Source: Candidatus Methylomicrobium oryzae
GTDB taxonomy: Bacteria > Pseudomonadota > Gammaproteobacteria > Methylococcales > Methylomonadaceae
Assembly: GCF_016745425.1 (NCBI RefSeq)
Contig: NZ_JAERVK010000004.1
Coordinates: 157,721 to 221,720 of the forward strand
Length of the DNA stretch: 64,000 nucleotides
Reading direction: 5' to 3'
The notes beneath the pieces were generated by a model, which saw only the letters and a list, made by a program, of their open reading frames with translations, made no database searches and was not told where the DNA came from. Below, one piece after another: positions 38,088 to 47,421 of this stretch (position 1 is its first letter; the number at the start of each line of letters is the position of its first letter). The position numbers were made by a program, and so were the translations under genes.

Positions 38088-38216
38088 CGAAATAGTTCTG
38101 CCCAATTCCCGGATTTAATGCTACTATGACCGCTCCGCAAGAGAGTGAGCCGGGCGGATTACCCGCCCGGATGTGTTGCGCCAAGACGATTGGCGGTTTT
38201 TTCAGAAGAGTATTTT

Positions 38217-38426
38217 ATGTCAGATCTGGTTACAGGCACCGTTAAATGGTTCAATGATGAGAAGGGCTTTGGCTTCATCGCCCAGGAAGGTGGCAAAGAT
38301 GTTTTTGTGCATCACAGCGCAATTAACGGCACCGGCAGAAAAACGTTACGCGAAGGCCAGAAAGTCACAATGAAGGTGACTCAAGGTCAAAAAGGGCCGC
38401 AAGCCGAGAATGTAACGGCAGTCTAA
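38217..38426 (+). CDS. Cold-shock-domain protein (CspA family)
   Basis: 69 residues from the ATG at 38217. RNA-binding motifs RNP1 (KGFGFIAQ) and RNP2 (DVFVHHSAI) are intact, within [15 protein letters not shown]. It acts as an RNA chaperone or transcription antiterminator. The leader is 120 bp or more without another gene, which suits a regulated cold-shock 5' UTR. A terminator follows. Confidence 0.96.
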   Translation: MSDLVTGTVKWFNDEKGFGFIAQEGGKDVFVHHSAINGTGRKTLREGQKVTMKVTQGQKGPQAENVTAV

Positions 38427-38434
38427 ACCAGATC

Positions 38435-38475
38435 AAACCCGCATAGAATCTTCTTTCTTACGCGGGTTTTTTATT
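38435..38475 (+). terminator. terminator of the cold-shock gene
   Basis: Inverted arms AAACCCGC (38435-38442) and GCGGGTTT (38462-38469) with a 19-base loop, then a T-run. Confidence 0.75.
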
Positions 38476-39429
38476 GTGGTTTGATTGCTTACGCCCCGGT
38501 CGCAAAATCCTTAGCATCTGCGGCATCCGCAGCTTCGCCGATGCCGTGCGTTTTTTTTGCGCATCCACATTCTCCTTGTCTTAAAGGATCAAGGCTAAGG
38601 TAAGACCCAGGTTATCCACCCATAGGTAGCGCCAGGCCAAGGGTTTTCCTTTGCCGGACACATTGTGCGGAGCAGCGGGCCTCATTAACCCAACGGCAGT
38701 GAGAACTGCCGGGGCAGTTTCTATTTGCTGTTGAAACGGCACTTTGCCCTTCCAAACAAAATTCGCGCTGACCGGCCCGCCTTGAAAAACGGTTCCCTGT
38801 CGGGCTGCGTTTACCATTAAGGCAATGGCGACAGGATAAAGCTGCTGTTCCGGGCAAAAAATTCGGGCCGGTGCCTGACTTCCATCTTCTTACTCGGACG
38901 GAGGCAAAGCCCCTGCCGATGAGCGCTAGCGACCAAAGCCACAACCTGTACGCCCGGCAATCGCGCTATGAGCGCCATCATTCCGACTCACAGGGCTCGA
39001 CTGGGATCAAGCCCGCGTCGTAGGCCGAATTGGCTCTCATCCGCAAAAATGGCGCGATTACCCCAAATCGCTGCTTGACGCCGATTTATTTGGGTGCGCC
39101 CTACTCAAGCCGTTTCACAAACGGTGCTGCTTTTTTGGAGCCCGTACGCCCGCTCGGAATTCGCTGCCGCAAGGCAGCTCTTTTCAACCTTTATCCGAAA
39201 CTCCGGCGAGCGTTACATCACAACGGCGGTTCTTCGTCATACATCGCCCCTTTCCGTACCTGCAAGGGCACGGACCGACCTTAAAACGATGCTGCAAAGA
39301 CCGAGCGCACTACGGGATATGGTGTAGAATGACCGCACTTTTGACCTGCCGTATGTCTATAAAATGGATGCCCGCGCATCGGATAGTCCAAAAAACGCAA
39401 GATGCAAGAACTAAAGCTGACGCGATCGA
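38476..39429. other. about 950 bp without a recognisable gene
   Basis: Both strands hold open frames without good starts. On the minus strand, 38581-38893 is open and includes NAARQGTVFQGGPVSANFVW and ends WVDNLGLTLALIL. On the plus strand, about 38975-39432 is open with no early ATG (LDWDQARVVGRIGSHPQKW). Neither has an RBS or a family I know. Possible decayed genes or an untranslated region upstream of nth. No tRNA or repeat found. Confidence 0.45.
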
Positions 39430-40092
39430 ATGAATGCAAATAAACGACTGGCGATTTTTGATCGCCTAGCCGAAGCAATCCCCGAACCCACTACGGAACT
39501 GCGCTATACGACCCCGTTCGAATTATTGATCGCCGTCGTCCTGTCCGCCCAGGCGACCGACAAAGGCGTCAATAAAGCGACCGCCAAACTCTTCCCGGTC
39601 GCCAATACGCCCCGGGACATTCAGGCCCTCGGGGTAGACGGCCTGAAAGAGTACATCAAAACGATCAACCTCTATAACGGCAAGGCCACCAATATCATTG
39701 CACTGTGCGGCCAATTGCTCGAAAAACATCACGGCGAAGTACCGGACTCGCGGGAGAACCTGGAGGCGCTTCCCGGGGTGGGACGGAAAACCGCCAATGT
39801 GATTCTGAATACCGCCTTCGGCCACGAACTCATCGCGGTCGACACGCATGTATTCCGGGTCGCCAACCGGACCGGCCTTGCGTCCGGAAAAAACGTACGC
39901 GAAGTCGAACAGAAGCTCGACAAATGGACACCCAAAAAACACAAACGGTATGCACACCATCTCTTGATTTTGCACGGCCGCTACACCTGCACGGCACGCC
40001 GGCCGAAATGTCCCGCTTGCGTAATCCAAGACCTGTGCGAATATACCGAAAAAACCGTCGCGATTCGTTCAGAACCGGATGATTCGTCCTGA
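39430..40092 (+). CDS. nth: Endonuclease III
   Basis: 220 residues. A base-excision-repair glycosylase/AP lyase removing oxidised pyrimidines. Catalytic K120 (ALPGVGRKTANV) and D138 (AVDTHV) fall at the E. coli numbering, as do the four [4Fe-4S] cysteines C187, C194, C197 and C203 (CTARRPKCPACVIQDLC). No rsx/rnf genes are in front of it. Identification is secure. Confidence 0.97.
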   Translation: MNANKRLAIFDRLAEAIPEPTTELRYTTPFELLIAVVLSAQATDKGVNKATAKLFPVANTPRDIQALGVDGLKEYIKTINLYNGKATNIIALCGQLLEKHHGEVPDSRENLEALPGVGRKTANVILNTAFGHELIAVDTHVFRVANRTGLASGKNVREVEQKLDKWTPKKHKRYAHHLLILHGRYTCTARRPKCPACVIQDLCEYTEKTVAIRSEPDDSS

Positions 40093-40188
40093 ACAAGCCC
40101 CCCGCCGGCCGTCTTGCCGACCAAATCCATCATCTAAACCGATCCGCTCGATCGAAATTGTACGCAGCCAATCCGTTTCGTCCTCTGT

Positions 40189-40695
40189 ATGACCGAACAT
40201 CAGCCCCCTGATCAGTTTCCTTCTTCCAAAGCCTACCGTCATCTGATCGATGCGCAGCAAACGCTGTTATTGTCGACCTGCTCGGCCGACCGGCAACCGG
40301 AAATCAGTTACGCGCCTTTCGTGCAGGATGAACGAGGCCGTTTTTATATTTTCGTCAGTGAATTGGCCAAGCACACCCCGAACCTGCTGCAGAACCCCAA
40401 CGCCTCGATCCTGTTCATCGAACCGGAGTCCCGCTGCCGCAATCTCTTTGCGCGGGAACGGGTGGTTTTTCATTGCAGCGCCCGAACCGTTTCGCCAGGC
40501 GATCCGCTTTATCCTCGCCAGTTGCAGGCGCTGGAAGACAAGTTCGGCAATATGGCGGCACTGTTGCGCACCTTGCCCGATTTTCACCTGATTGAATTGA
40601 CGCCCGAAACAGGGCAGTATGTAGCCGGCTTCGGCAAGGCCTATACGATCGATCTCGACCGCAACATCCTTCACCCCTTCCGCAAGGAGCCTTGA
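40189..40695 (+). CDS. Pyridoxamine-phosphate-oxidase-like protein, HugZ/HutZ type
   Basis: 168 residues. A split-barrel flavin/heme-binding fold: LIDAQQTLLLSTCSADRQPEISYAPFV and FYIFVSELAKHTPNLLQNPNASILFIEPE are typical of the HugZ/HutZ group, which binds and may degrade heme for iron. The shorter C-terminus lacks the extra DUF2470 domain. It stands after nth with no heme transport genes, so the heme role is inferred from the family alone. Confidence 0.82.
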   Translation: MTEHQPPDQFPSSKAYRHLIDAQQTLLLSTCSADRQPEISYAPFVQDERGRFYIFVSELAKHTPNLLQNPNASILFIEPESRCRNLFARERVVFHCSARTVSPGDPLYPRQLQALEDKFGNMAALLRTLPDFHLIELTPETGQYVAGFGKAYTIDLDRNILHPFRKEP

Positions 40696-40768
40696 TCAGG
40701 CAGCGCATTTTCACCGCTGCATCAAAGGCAGAGCCCGTTTTCCCCTTTTAATTAAAAGAAGCCCCCTT

Positions 40769-41521
40769 ATGAAAGATTCTCTTGTCTACGCGCTCGATTT
40801 CGACGGCGTGATCTGCGACAGCGCGGTGGAAACCGCAATGACCGGCTGGAAAGCAGCGGGCCGCCTCTGGCACGAAATGCCCCGGGAAGTTCCGCCGACC
40901 ATGGTCGATCGTTTTCGGGCGGTCCGCCCGTTGATCGAGACCGGATTCGAGGCAATTCTGGCAATGCGCCTTCTCTTTCTCGGCGAGACTGTTGGCGGTA
41001 TCTATTCGAATTATGAAGCAAAAAGCAAAGCCCTGATGGAAGAAGCCCGAGTCAGCCCCGGCGAACTGAAGCAGTTATTCGGCGAGACCCGGGATCTTTG
41101 GATCGCGGAGGATCGGGAACACTGGATCCGGATGAATCCGCTGTTCGACGGAATTGCAGATAAACTCCGAGCGATCGGAGAACGTCATACTTGGTATGTG
41201 GTGACGACCAAACAGGAGCGTTTCGTCAAAGAGATCCTTGCCGCCCACGCGATCGAACTGGCGGACGAGCGCATTTTCGGACTGGACCGCAATATGAGCA
41301 AGCCCGAGGTACTGAAAGGCTTGCTAAAAGCGCATCCGGAACGGACGCTGTATTTTGCCGAAGACCGCTTGCCGACTTTGTTGAATGTCCGGAAGCATCC
41401 GGAGCTGGACGGCATCGGACTAATTTTCGCGCTGTGGGGTTATAACACACCCGAAGATAAAACGCTTGCCGAGGCGCAGCCTTTCATGCTGCAGAAGCTT
41501 GAGGAATTTCTGGAATCCTAA
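40769..41521 (+). CDS. HAD-superfamily hydrolase
   Basis: 250 residues. HAD motif I is LDFDGVICDSAVET (about residue 11), motif II VVTTKQ, the lysine of motif III in MSKPEVLKGLL, and motif IV FAEDRLPTLLNV. An all-helical cap occupies about residues 25-120. The substrate is unknown. The gene has no obvious operon partner and is followed by a hairpin. Confidence 0.88.
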   Translation: MKDSLVYALDFDGVICDSAVETAMTGWKAAGRLWHEMPREVPPTMVDRFRAVRPLIETGFEAILAMRLLFLGETVGGIYSNYEAKSKALMEEARVSPGELKQLFGETRDLWIAEDREHWIRMNPLFDGIADKLRAIGERHTWYVVTTKQERFVKEILAAHAIELADERIFGLDRNMSKPEVLKGLLKAHPERTLYFAEDRLPTLLNVRKHPELDGIGLIFALWGYNTPEDKTLAEAQPFMLQKLEEFLES

Positions 41522-41533
41522 GCACCGCTTTTA

Positions 41534-41566
41534 GCCGGAGGAAATGCTTCTTGCTTCTCCTCCGGC
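41534..41566. terminator. hairpin between the convergent HAD and lipoprotein genes
   Basis: A 9-bp stem GCCGGAGGA / TCCTCCGGC with a 15-base loop. No strong T-run follows on either strand, so termination strength is uncertain. Confidence 0.5.
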
Positions 41567-41590
41567 AAAAGCGGATGAATTGAAAAAACG

Positions 41591-42064
41591 TTATTGCCTG
41601 CCGAATAACTGCGGCGCTTTAGGCTGTTGCTTCGCTTGCAAGCAATGGAAGGCGGCATTCTCGTACTTGATCACGAGCGACTGGGTATTTTTATGCTCGT
41701 CGAGAAATTTTTCGGCTTCGTCAGCGGTCAGGTTTTTCATCATGAAAGTCGCGATACACATACAGGGCCTCTCCCAGCGGGCCTTATCCGCTTCTTTATC
41801 GGGGGAGTTTTTCAGTTCCCTCTCGACGCATTGAGCCGCGAAATCGTGCTCGAATTTGTGTTTCCGGGTATCGGTGACCGGTTCGTCGTGCGTATGGTCG
41901 AATGGATTATGCACCTCGCCCGCCGTTTGCGTTTTCTTGGCTTCGGCCGCGTTCGGCAATTGCTTGGCGTCCTCGCCGTCGGAGCAAGCCGTCACCATAA
42001 AGGCAAAGACCAGCCCGGCGCAGCCAGCCAGCCAGGCATTCTTTTTTTGTCTTGAGTGTTTCAT
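41591..42064 (-). CDS. Putative lipoprotein of unknown function
   Basis: 157 residues. A type II signal peptide is clear: basic start MKHSRQKKNAW, hydrophobic CAGLVFAFMVTAC with the lipobox cysteine near residue 27. The mature part is hydrophilic and rich in charged residues, with a histidine-rich NPFDHTHDEPVTDTRKHKFEHD and three more cysteines (AAQCVERE, PCMCIA, FHCLQ). The His/Cys content could bind metal, which is speculation. I do not recognise the family. Confidence 0.75.
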   Translation of the reverse strand: MKHSRQKKNAWLAGCAGLVFAFMVTACSDGEDAKQLPNAAEAKKTQTAGEVHNPFDHTHDEPVTDTRKHKFEHDFAAQCVERELKNSPDKEADKARWERPCMCIATFMMKNLTADEAEKFLDEHKNTQSLVIKYENAAFHCLQAKQQPKAPQLFGRQ

Positions 42065-42282
42065 AAATGGGACCGTCGTAGTGTCTTTATTATTGTAATG
42101 AGAGCGGCCGGCTGCCGCTCAATCCCGGCGAGCCGTTCCGCCAAAATGTTGAACTTTATCACTTTATCAGGACTTGATCCACTGCCCTTGCCGATAAAAA
42201 CTTCACTCCGAAACTTGCCGCATCCGCCGGGAGGAGACGAAGGTCTGGTATCATATATCCAGTTTTAATATTCAGGAAAACG

Positions 42283-42801
42283 ATGGATTCCCAATTCGAT
42301 AATGCCCGAATCAACGCCGATCTGATGATTCCTCGCGCCGTCATGATCGTCATGGCGGCAGGCCTCGCCGTCGTCGTCGCGCTTTGTATCCGGGAAGGCG
42401 AACAATGGCAGCAGCATTGGCCCCAAGACCGGCTGATCATATACCGCACCGTGTTTTATGCGATCGCGATCATCACTTTTCCGTTGACGAACCTGATCCG
42501 TTACATTCAAATCCGCCTCTGCCAGACGATGCCCGGCGACAAACCGGCCAAGCGCCGCTACCTGACGACCGTGATTGTGTCGATGGTATTGGTTGAAGCT
42601 ATCGGGATGCTGGGCATCGTCCTCTTCCTGCTCGGCGACGGCTTAAATACGCTGTACATTTTTACCGGCCTGGCCGCGCTCGGATTCGTTTTATACCGAC
42701 CCAAACCGTCGGAGTATCTGAACATCGTCGCCGCGCTCGCGCACGGGAACGATACGGGAGCGGTTAAAGAGCGCCTGCCTTTGCGTAAAAGGCGGCCATA
42801 A
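42283..42801 (+). CDS. Four-helix membrane protein of unknown function
   Basis: 172 residues with four hydrophobic segments: IPRAVMIVMAAGLAVVVALCI, IIYRTVFYAIAIITFPLTNLI, VIVSMVLVEAIGMLGIVLFLL and TLYIFTGLAALGFVLY. The C-terminus is basic (RLPLRKRRP). No family recognised. Its start is 218 bp from the divergent lipoprotein gene, and it converges on speD. Confidence 0.75.
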   Translation: MDSQFDNARINADLMIPRAVMIVMAAGLAVVVALCIREGEQWQQHWPQDRLIIYRTVFYAIAIITFPLTNLIRYIQIRLCQTMPGDKPAKRRYLTTVIVSMVLVEAIGMLGIVLFLLGDGLNTLYIFTGLAALGFVLYRPKPSEYLNIVAALAHGNDTGAVKERLPLRKRRP

Positions 42802-42803
42802 TC

Positions 42804-42840
42804 AAAAAAAGGGCGGGTAAGGCCTTCGCTTACCCGCCCT
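42804..42840 (-). terminator. speD rho-independent terminator
   Basis: A perfect 11-bp stem AGGGCGGGTAA / TTACCCGCCCT with a 9-base loop. The seven As before it become a U-run on the minus strand, so it serves speD. Confidence 0.9.
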
Positions 42841-42867
42841 GCTTCGCTTAAGGGAACGTAGAAATTA

Positions 42868-43677
42868 TTAGTCGGCCACCTTGATCTTTTTGCGGCGGTA
42901 ATTGTGTCCATAAAAAATTTCGGTGACTTCGGTCTGCAGTTTCTTTTCGATCTCCGCCTTCTGCAGGTCGTTCAAGTTGCTTTCCTTTTCGAAAAGATAA
43001 TTTTCGAGCTCAAACTCCTTCAGCATCATCTTGGTGTGAAAGATGTTTTCCTGGTACACGTTTACGTCGATCATCTGATACAGCTCCTGCGTATCCTTCG
43101 CGATATAGTTCTGAATCGAGGTAATGTTGTGGTCGATGTAATGCTTTTTGCCGGTGATGTCGCGGGTAAAGCCGCGGACGCGGTAATCCATGATCACAAT
43201 GTCCGACTCGAAGCTGTGGATCAGATAATTCAGCGCCTTCAGGGGGGAAATACGGCCGCAGGTCGACACGTCGATGTCCGCCCGAAACGTGCTGATGCCG
43301 TTGTCGGGATGGCTTTCGGGATACGTATGCACCGTAATGTGGCTTTTATCGAGGTGCGCGAGCACGGTGTCAGGCAACGGGCCGGGCGTCTGGCTGTTCA
43401 TATTTGCCGGCGGCATCACATCGCCTTCCGAAATCAGCATCGTCACGCTGGCGCCTTGAGGATCGTAATCCTGATGCGCGATATTCAGGATTTGCGCGCC
43501 GATGATGTCGGCGACATCCTTCAGAATCTGCGTCAGGCGGTCAGCATTATAGGCTTCGTCGATATACTCGATATAAGCCTGCTGCTGCTCTGCCGGCGCA
43601 TAACAAACGTCATATATATTGAAACTCAGCGACTTCGTCAGATTGTTAAAGCCGTGCAATTGCAATTTATTTTTCAA
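42868..43677 (-). CDS. speD: S-adenosylmethionine decarboxylase proenzyme
   Basis: 269 residues of the E. coli-type SpeD. It makes the aminopropyl donor for spermidine. The autocleavage site K111-S112 in [21 protein letters not shown] gives the pyruvoyl group; [31 protein letters not shown] is typical. It follows the osmC gene by 4 bp on the same strand, and no speE is beside it. Confidence 0.97.
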   Translation of the reverse strand: MKNKLQLHGFNNLTKSLSFNIYDVCYAPAEQQQAYIEYIDEAYNADRLTQILKDVADIIGAQILNIAHQDYDPQGASVTMLISEGDVMPPANMNSQTPGPLPDTVLAHLDKSHITVHTYPESHPDNGISTFRADIDVSTCGRISPLKALNYLIHSFESDIVIMDYRVRGFTRDITGKKHYIDHNITSIQNYIAKDTQELYQMIDVNVYQENIFHTKMMLKEFELENYLFEKESNLNDLQKAEIEKKLQTEVTEIFYGHNYRRKKIKVAD

Positions 43678-43681
43678 CTCA

Positions 43682-44101
43682 TTAAACCTCGATCACTTCA
43701 AAATCATGGGTGATTTCCACCCCCGCCTTACCCAACATAATCGACGCGGAACAATATTTTTCCGCCGACAGTTTAACCGCCCGCTCGACCACCGCTTCCT
43801 TCAAATTGCGGCCCTTGACGATAAAATGCAAATGGATTTTACTGAAGACGGCCGGCACCGCATCGACGCGCTCGGCGGTCAATTCGGTCACACAATCGAC
43901 GATGTCGTTTTTGCCCTTTTGCAGAATCTGCACCACATCGAAAGACGAACAGCCGCCAATACCCAGCAGCAACATTTCCATCGGGCGGAACCCCATATTC
44001 CGGCCGCCGTGGTCGGGCGGACCGTCCATCACGACCGCATGCCCGCTGCCGGATTCGCCGACAAACATCACGCCGTCAACCCATTTGACTGTCGCTTTCA
44101 T
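43682..44101 (-). CDS. OsmC/Ohr family protein
   Basis: 139 residues. The family reduces organic hydroperoxides using two cysteines, seen here as C51 ([17 protein letters not shown]) and C117 ([12 protein letters not shown]). The [22 protein letters not shown] block matches the YhfA-like subgroup. It ends 4 bp before speD, suggesting cotranscription; a functional link with polyamine synthesis is not obvious. Confidence 0.92.
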   Translation of the reverse strand: MKATVKWVDGVMFVGESGSGHAVVMDGPPDHGGRNMGFRPMEMLLLGIGGCSSFDVVQILQKGKNDIVDCVTELTAERVDAVPAVFSKIHLHFIVKGRNLKEAVVERAVKLSAEKYCSASIMLGKAGVEITHDFEVIEV

Positions 44102-44530
44102 CGATTTTCATCCCCCGATAAAAAAAGACGCATAGAGTAGCACAGAAATGCGGATTGACAGAGATTCGATATTGATTTTTTTGTAAAAATCTCATACCGA
44201 CGCCGGCAATGCCGAGACATTAAAAGGTAGTGCGGTGTTTGGGCAAATAGTTGGGATGTGGTTGACTGAAACATAGCCCCCACTCGTCCGGACAATCAAA
44301 AATTCAATGGAAGGCGCGGTAGAACTCCCTGAGTTCGACAAATTTCGGCGAAGCGCGGGAAGAAAAGCAAAAAAAGTTACCAGCCGGGGCCAGACATTCC
44401 CACCGGAACGCAAGCCGTCGGATTGCCGGCCGGTAATAGGTGACGGCCGGCGCTATTCATCGGCCAGGGGTAAGGCTATAAATAAGCGCCGATCGTTTGA
44501 GCAAGAAAATTAACCCTGGGCAGCAAAAAC
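44102..44530. other. intergenic region upstream of osmC-speD
   Basis: About 429 bp. A 68-codon plus-strand frame (44307-44513), basic and without an RBS, is not convincing. GC-rich inverted segments lie around 44415-44475 (GCCGGCC repeats). No known riboswitch was recognised. The minus-strand promoter for osmC should lie here. Confidence 0.5.
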
Positions 44531-44893
44531 TCAGCTCTTTCCGGGGATCAAACCCGCCGAACCGGGTTTAAGGCGTTTGCAGGTCACAACGACATCTTCC
44601 ACATGGCATTGTTTTTTGCCGGCATCGGCGCCCGTACAATCTTGGCATACCGCTTTACCGTTGTCTTTGACTTCCGACACATACCAGCCGTAACCCTGGG
44701 TTTGACAGAACCGCTTACTGTAGTTATTGATATTATAAGGCTTAGTCGCTTTTGCAATCGCTTCCGCCTCGGCCGCGCAGCCGGGCGACGGCAGGGTATT
44801 GGCCATCAAATCCCTGAAAATGTATTCGGATGCCGAGGCGCCGCCGGAAAATACGGCCAAGGCGACGGCCAGCCAGGTAAAATTACGTTTCAT
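44531..44893 (-). CDS. Small exported cysteine-rich protein, unknown
   Basis: 120 residues with a classical signal peptide (MKRNFTWLAVALAVFSGGASA, cleavage after about residue 21-22). The mature part has six cysteines, CAAEAE, FCQTQG, VCQDC, QCHVEDVVVTCK, suggesting disulfides in the periplasm or a metal site. An RBS (AGGAGGAAC) precedes the ATG. I do not know the family; it may be lineage-specific. Confidence 0.75.
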   Translation of the reverse strand: MKRNFTWLAVALAVFSGGASASEYIFRDLMANTLPSPGCAAEAEAIAKATKPYNINNYSKRFCQTQGYGWYVSEVKDNGKAVCQDCTGADAGKKQCHVEDVVVTCKRLKPGSAGLIPGKS

Positions 44894-45078
44894 AGTTGTT
44901 CCTCCTGTTCGGAATGTTTAAGAGCTGAACTGCGCTCCCTCTTGACCGAACGTGAAGCCGATCAATAAAACGCGCAACTGCCAAAGGCGCCGCCCTTGCC
45001 AAAACGCCGACCCCACCGGTCATTGCGAAGCCGGGGACCGGCGCATTTTCCGCAAGCACAACGGCCATATGCCGGGAA

Positions 45079-45252
45079 TTAACTGAGTACCCGGATGTTC
45101 ATCGATGCTTTTTCGTCATCCGCCAATTGTTTGATCGGCGCGTATTTTTCGTTCTCGCTTTGCTTGACCATCAGAATGCCGGTTACGATCACGAATACCG
45201 CACAGCCGACGTACATCCAGAAACGGTCTTTAATTTTTACTTCTTCGTTCAT
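45079..45252 (-). CDS. 57-residue single-pass membrane protein
   Basis: Starts MNEEVKIKDRFW from the ATG at 45252 with a strong RBS (GAGGTG). One TM helix MYVGCAVFVIVTGILMV (about 13-29) is followed by a charged tail (KQSENEKYAPIKQLADDEK). It is upstream of the small exported cysteine-rich protein on the same strand. Unknown function. Confidence 0.65.
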   Translation of the reverse strand: MNEEVKIKDRFWMYVGCAVFVIVTGILMVKQSENEKYAPIKQLADDEKASMNIRVLS

Positions 45253-45935
45253 ACTGTCCACCTCGTATAAATAGCCACTCAATGTTTTTATCGTTCTAAT
45301 CCGTCTGCAGCGTCTTTCCCTTATCGATACGGCTGGATGAAGACCGGACCGTGTCCCTGCGATCCGCGTTTGGCTACCATTTGCACATCCAGCCGTCAGC
45401 AATCCTATGCTTTACCGGCAGTCCAGGCCGGCAGGGCCTCAGTGACGAGCCGCGGCGGATCCGCCACGCTCGTCATCCCGCACTTGCTTCACTGCGCCCC
45501 GTCATTAGCGCCGTTCGGGCCTCACTATCTACCGGACTCACCGGGCCGAGATTCATCCCGAATCGATTTTTCCCGCCGGAATAAACGTTTCAATCGTTTG
45601 CATTCGGCAATTCCGCCGTTACGGCGGACAACGAAAACTATCGACTTTCCAATAGTAGTGAATCGATACTATAGTGACAGTCGCAACCTCTGTCAATAAA
45701 TTTTCGACTCGAAATCATAGCGAATCGCAATTCCTCCCCGCAAAGCCCGAGGTAAAGGCGGTGGGAGCCGGGGCGAAACTCCGCAGATTTCATTCAGGCA
45801 CCTCCAGCGTTGCAATGAGTACGGCGGTGAAACCCGTTTTCTGCGATAATAGGGGGTTGGTTTAACCCCAAATTGACCGAGAACCCGGCTCTCATTCCCC
45901 TTTCCGACTCGACAAAAAACCTGAAACCATCTCCA
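45253..45935. other. long gap upstream of zwf
   Basis: About 680 bp without a gene I can support. A 120-codon plus-strand frame (45337-45699) is low in complexity and has no RBS. The 45640-45730 stretch is AT-rich and promoter-like (ATACTATAGTGACAG). I looked for c-di-GMP-type GCAAAGCC context near 45740 but the rest of that fold is missing. Confidence 0.5.
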
Positions 45936-47402
45936 ATGAAGGACAAAAAATTCAAACCCTGCGATCTGGTCATCTATGGCGCTCTCGGCGATTTAACCCG
46001 GCGCAAACTGCTCATTTCGCTGTACCGCCTCGAAAACGCGGGCCTGCTCGAACCCGACACGCGGATCGTCGGCGTAGACCGACATCCCGGAGATAGCGCT
46101 TTTTACATCGATGTGGCGCATAAAAGCCTGCAGCAGTTTCTGAACGAGAAACTGGACGAGGAAGTCTGGAAACGCTTTTCGAGCCGGCTGAATTATCTGC
46201 AGATCGATTTGACCCAAATGGAGCAATATCATCGGCTGCACGAGGCGATCGACCAGCAGCAGCGGGTGATGGTCAACTACTTTGCGGTCGCGCCGTTTCT
46301 ATTCAAGCCCATCTGCCAGGGCCTCAATTATTCGGGCATCCTGACACCCGAATCGCGGATGGTGATGGAAAAACCGATCGGCCATAATTTGCAATCTTCG
46401 ATCGAAATCAACGACGAAGTCGCCAAGGTCTTCAATGAAGACCAGGTTTACCGGATCGACCATTATCTGGGCAAGGAAACGGTGCTGAACCTGCTCGCCT
46501 TGCGTTTCGCCAATTCGATCTTCACGACCAACTGGAACCACAACACGATCGACCATATCCAGATCACCGTCGGCGAAGACATCGGCATCGAAGGCCGCTG
46601 GGAGTATTTCGACAAGACCGGGCAGCTGCGCGACATGGTGCAGAATCACTTGCTGCAGATCTTGACTTTCATCGCAATGGAACCGCCGGCCAACCTGGAA
46701 GCCGAAAGCATCCATAACGAAAAGATCAAGGTACTGAAAGCGCTGCGCCCGATCACGATCAAGAATGTCGACGAAAAGACCGTGCGCGGACAATATACGG
46801 CCGGTTATGTGAACCGGGGACCGGTGCCGGGCTATCTCGAAGAAGAAGGCGCCAATACCGACAGCACGACCGAGACCTTCGTCGCAATCCGCGTCGATAT
46901 CGACAACTGGCGCTGGGCCGACGTGCCGTTCTACCTCAGGGCCGGCAAGCGCATGCACAGCAAGCGGACCGAAATCGTAGTCTATTTCAAGCGCGTACCG
47001 CACAACATCTTCAAGGACAGCTACCTGCGCCTGCCGCCGAATAAACTGCTGATCCGCCTGCAGCCGAACGAAGGCGTCGAAATCGAGATGCTGAACAAGG
47101 TGCCCGGAATCGACGAAAACCTGAAGATCCAAAAGACCAAGCTCGATTTGAGCTTCTCGGAAACCTTCAAGAAGAGCCGGATTTTCGGCGGCTACGAAAA
47201 GCTGGTGCTCGAAGCGATGCGCGGCAATCCGACCCTGTTCCTGAGCCGTGAAGAAATCGAACAGGCCTGGACCTGGATCGATTCGATCCAGAACGCCTGG
47301 GCGAAGTCCCCCGAAAAGCCGAAGCCGTACCAAGCCGGCACCTGGGGACCGATCGCCTCCGACTTGCTGCTCGACCGCGACGGACGGGCGTGGGAAGGCT
47401 GA
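45936..47402 (+). CDS. zwf: Glucose-6-phosphate 1-dehydrogenase
   Basis: 488 residues from the ATG at 45936 (MKDKKFKPCDLV); a TTG at 45873 would add 21 residues. It oxidises glucose-6-phosphate with NADP (or NAD), first step of the Entner-Doudoroff and oxidative pentose-phosphate routes. Seen: dinucleotide loop YGALGDLTRRKL, active-site RIDHYLGKETVLNLLALRFAN and WEYFDKTGQLRDMVQNHLLQ. Upstream of edd on the same strand, separated by a palindromic repeat. In methylotrophs it also serves cyclic formaldehyde oxidation. Confidence 0.97.
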   Translation: MKDKKFKPCDLVIYGALGDLTRRKLLISLYRLENAGLLEPDTRIVGVDRHPGDSAFYIDVAHKSLQQFLNEKLDEEVWKRFSSRLNYLQIDLTQMEQYHRLHEAIDQQQRVMVNYFAVAPFLFKPICQGLNYSGILTPESRMVMEKPIGHNLQSSIEINDEVAKVFNEDQVYRIDHYLGKETVLNLLALRFANSIFTTNWNHNTIDHIQITVGEDIGIEGRWEYFDKTGQLRDMVQNHLLQILTFIAMEPPANLEAESIHNEKIKVLKALRPITIKNVDEKTVRGQYTAGYVNRGPVPGYLEEEGANTDSTTETFVAIRVDIDNWRWADVPFYLRAGKRMHSKRTEIVVYFKRVPHNIFKDSYLRLPPNKLLIRLQPNEGVEIEMLNKVPGIDENLKIQKTKLDLSFSETFKKSRIFGGYEKLVLEAMRGNPTLFLSREEIEQAWTWIDSIQNAWAKSPEKPKPYQAGTWGPIASDLLLDRDGRAWEG

Positions 47403-47421
47403 TTCCGAAAATGAACTCGGA

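Noticed and set aside
40189..40695. Complete heme uptake locus
   Set aside because: Only the HugZ-like protein is present; no receptor, TonB or ABC genes lie around it.
45337..45699. 120-codon plus-strand frame before zwf
   Set aside because: No RBS and composition rich in Ser, Arg and Pro typical of chance frames.
45730..45790. c-di-GMP (GEMM-I) riboswitch
   Set aside because: A GCAAAGCC stretch is present but the second helix and the GGTAG-type loop of GEMM-I are not found.
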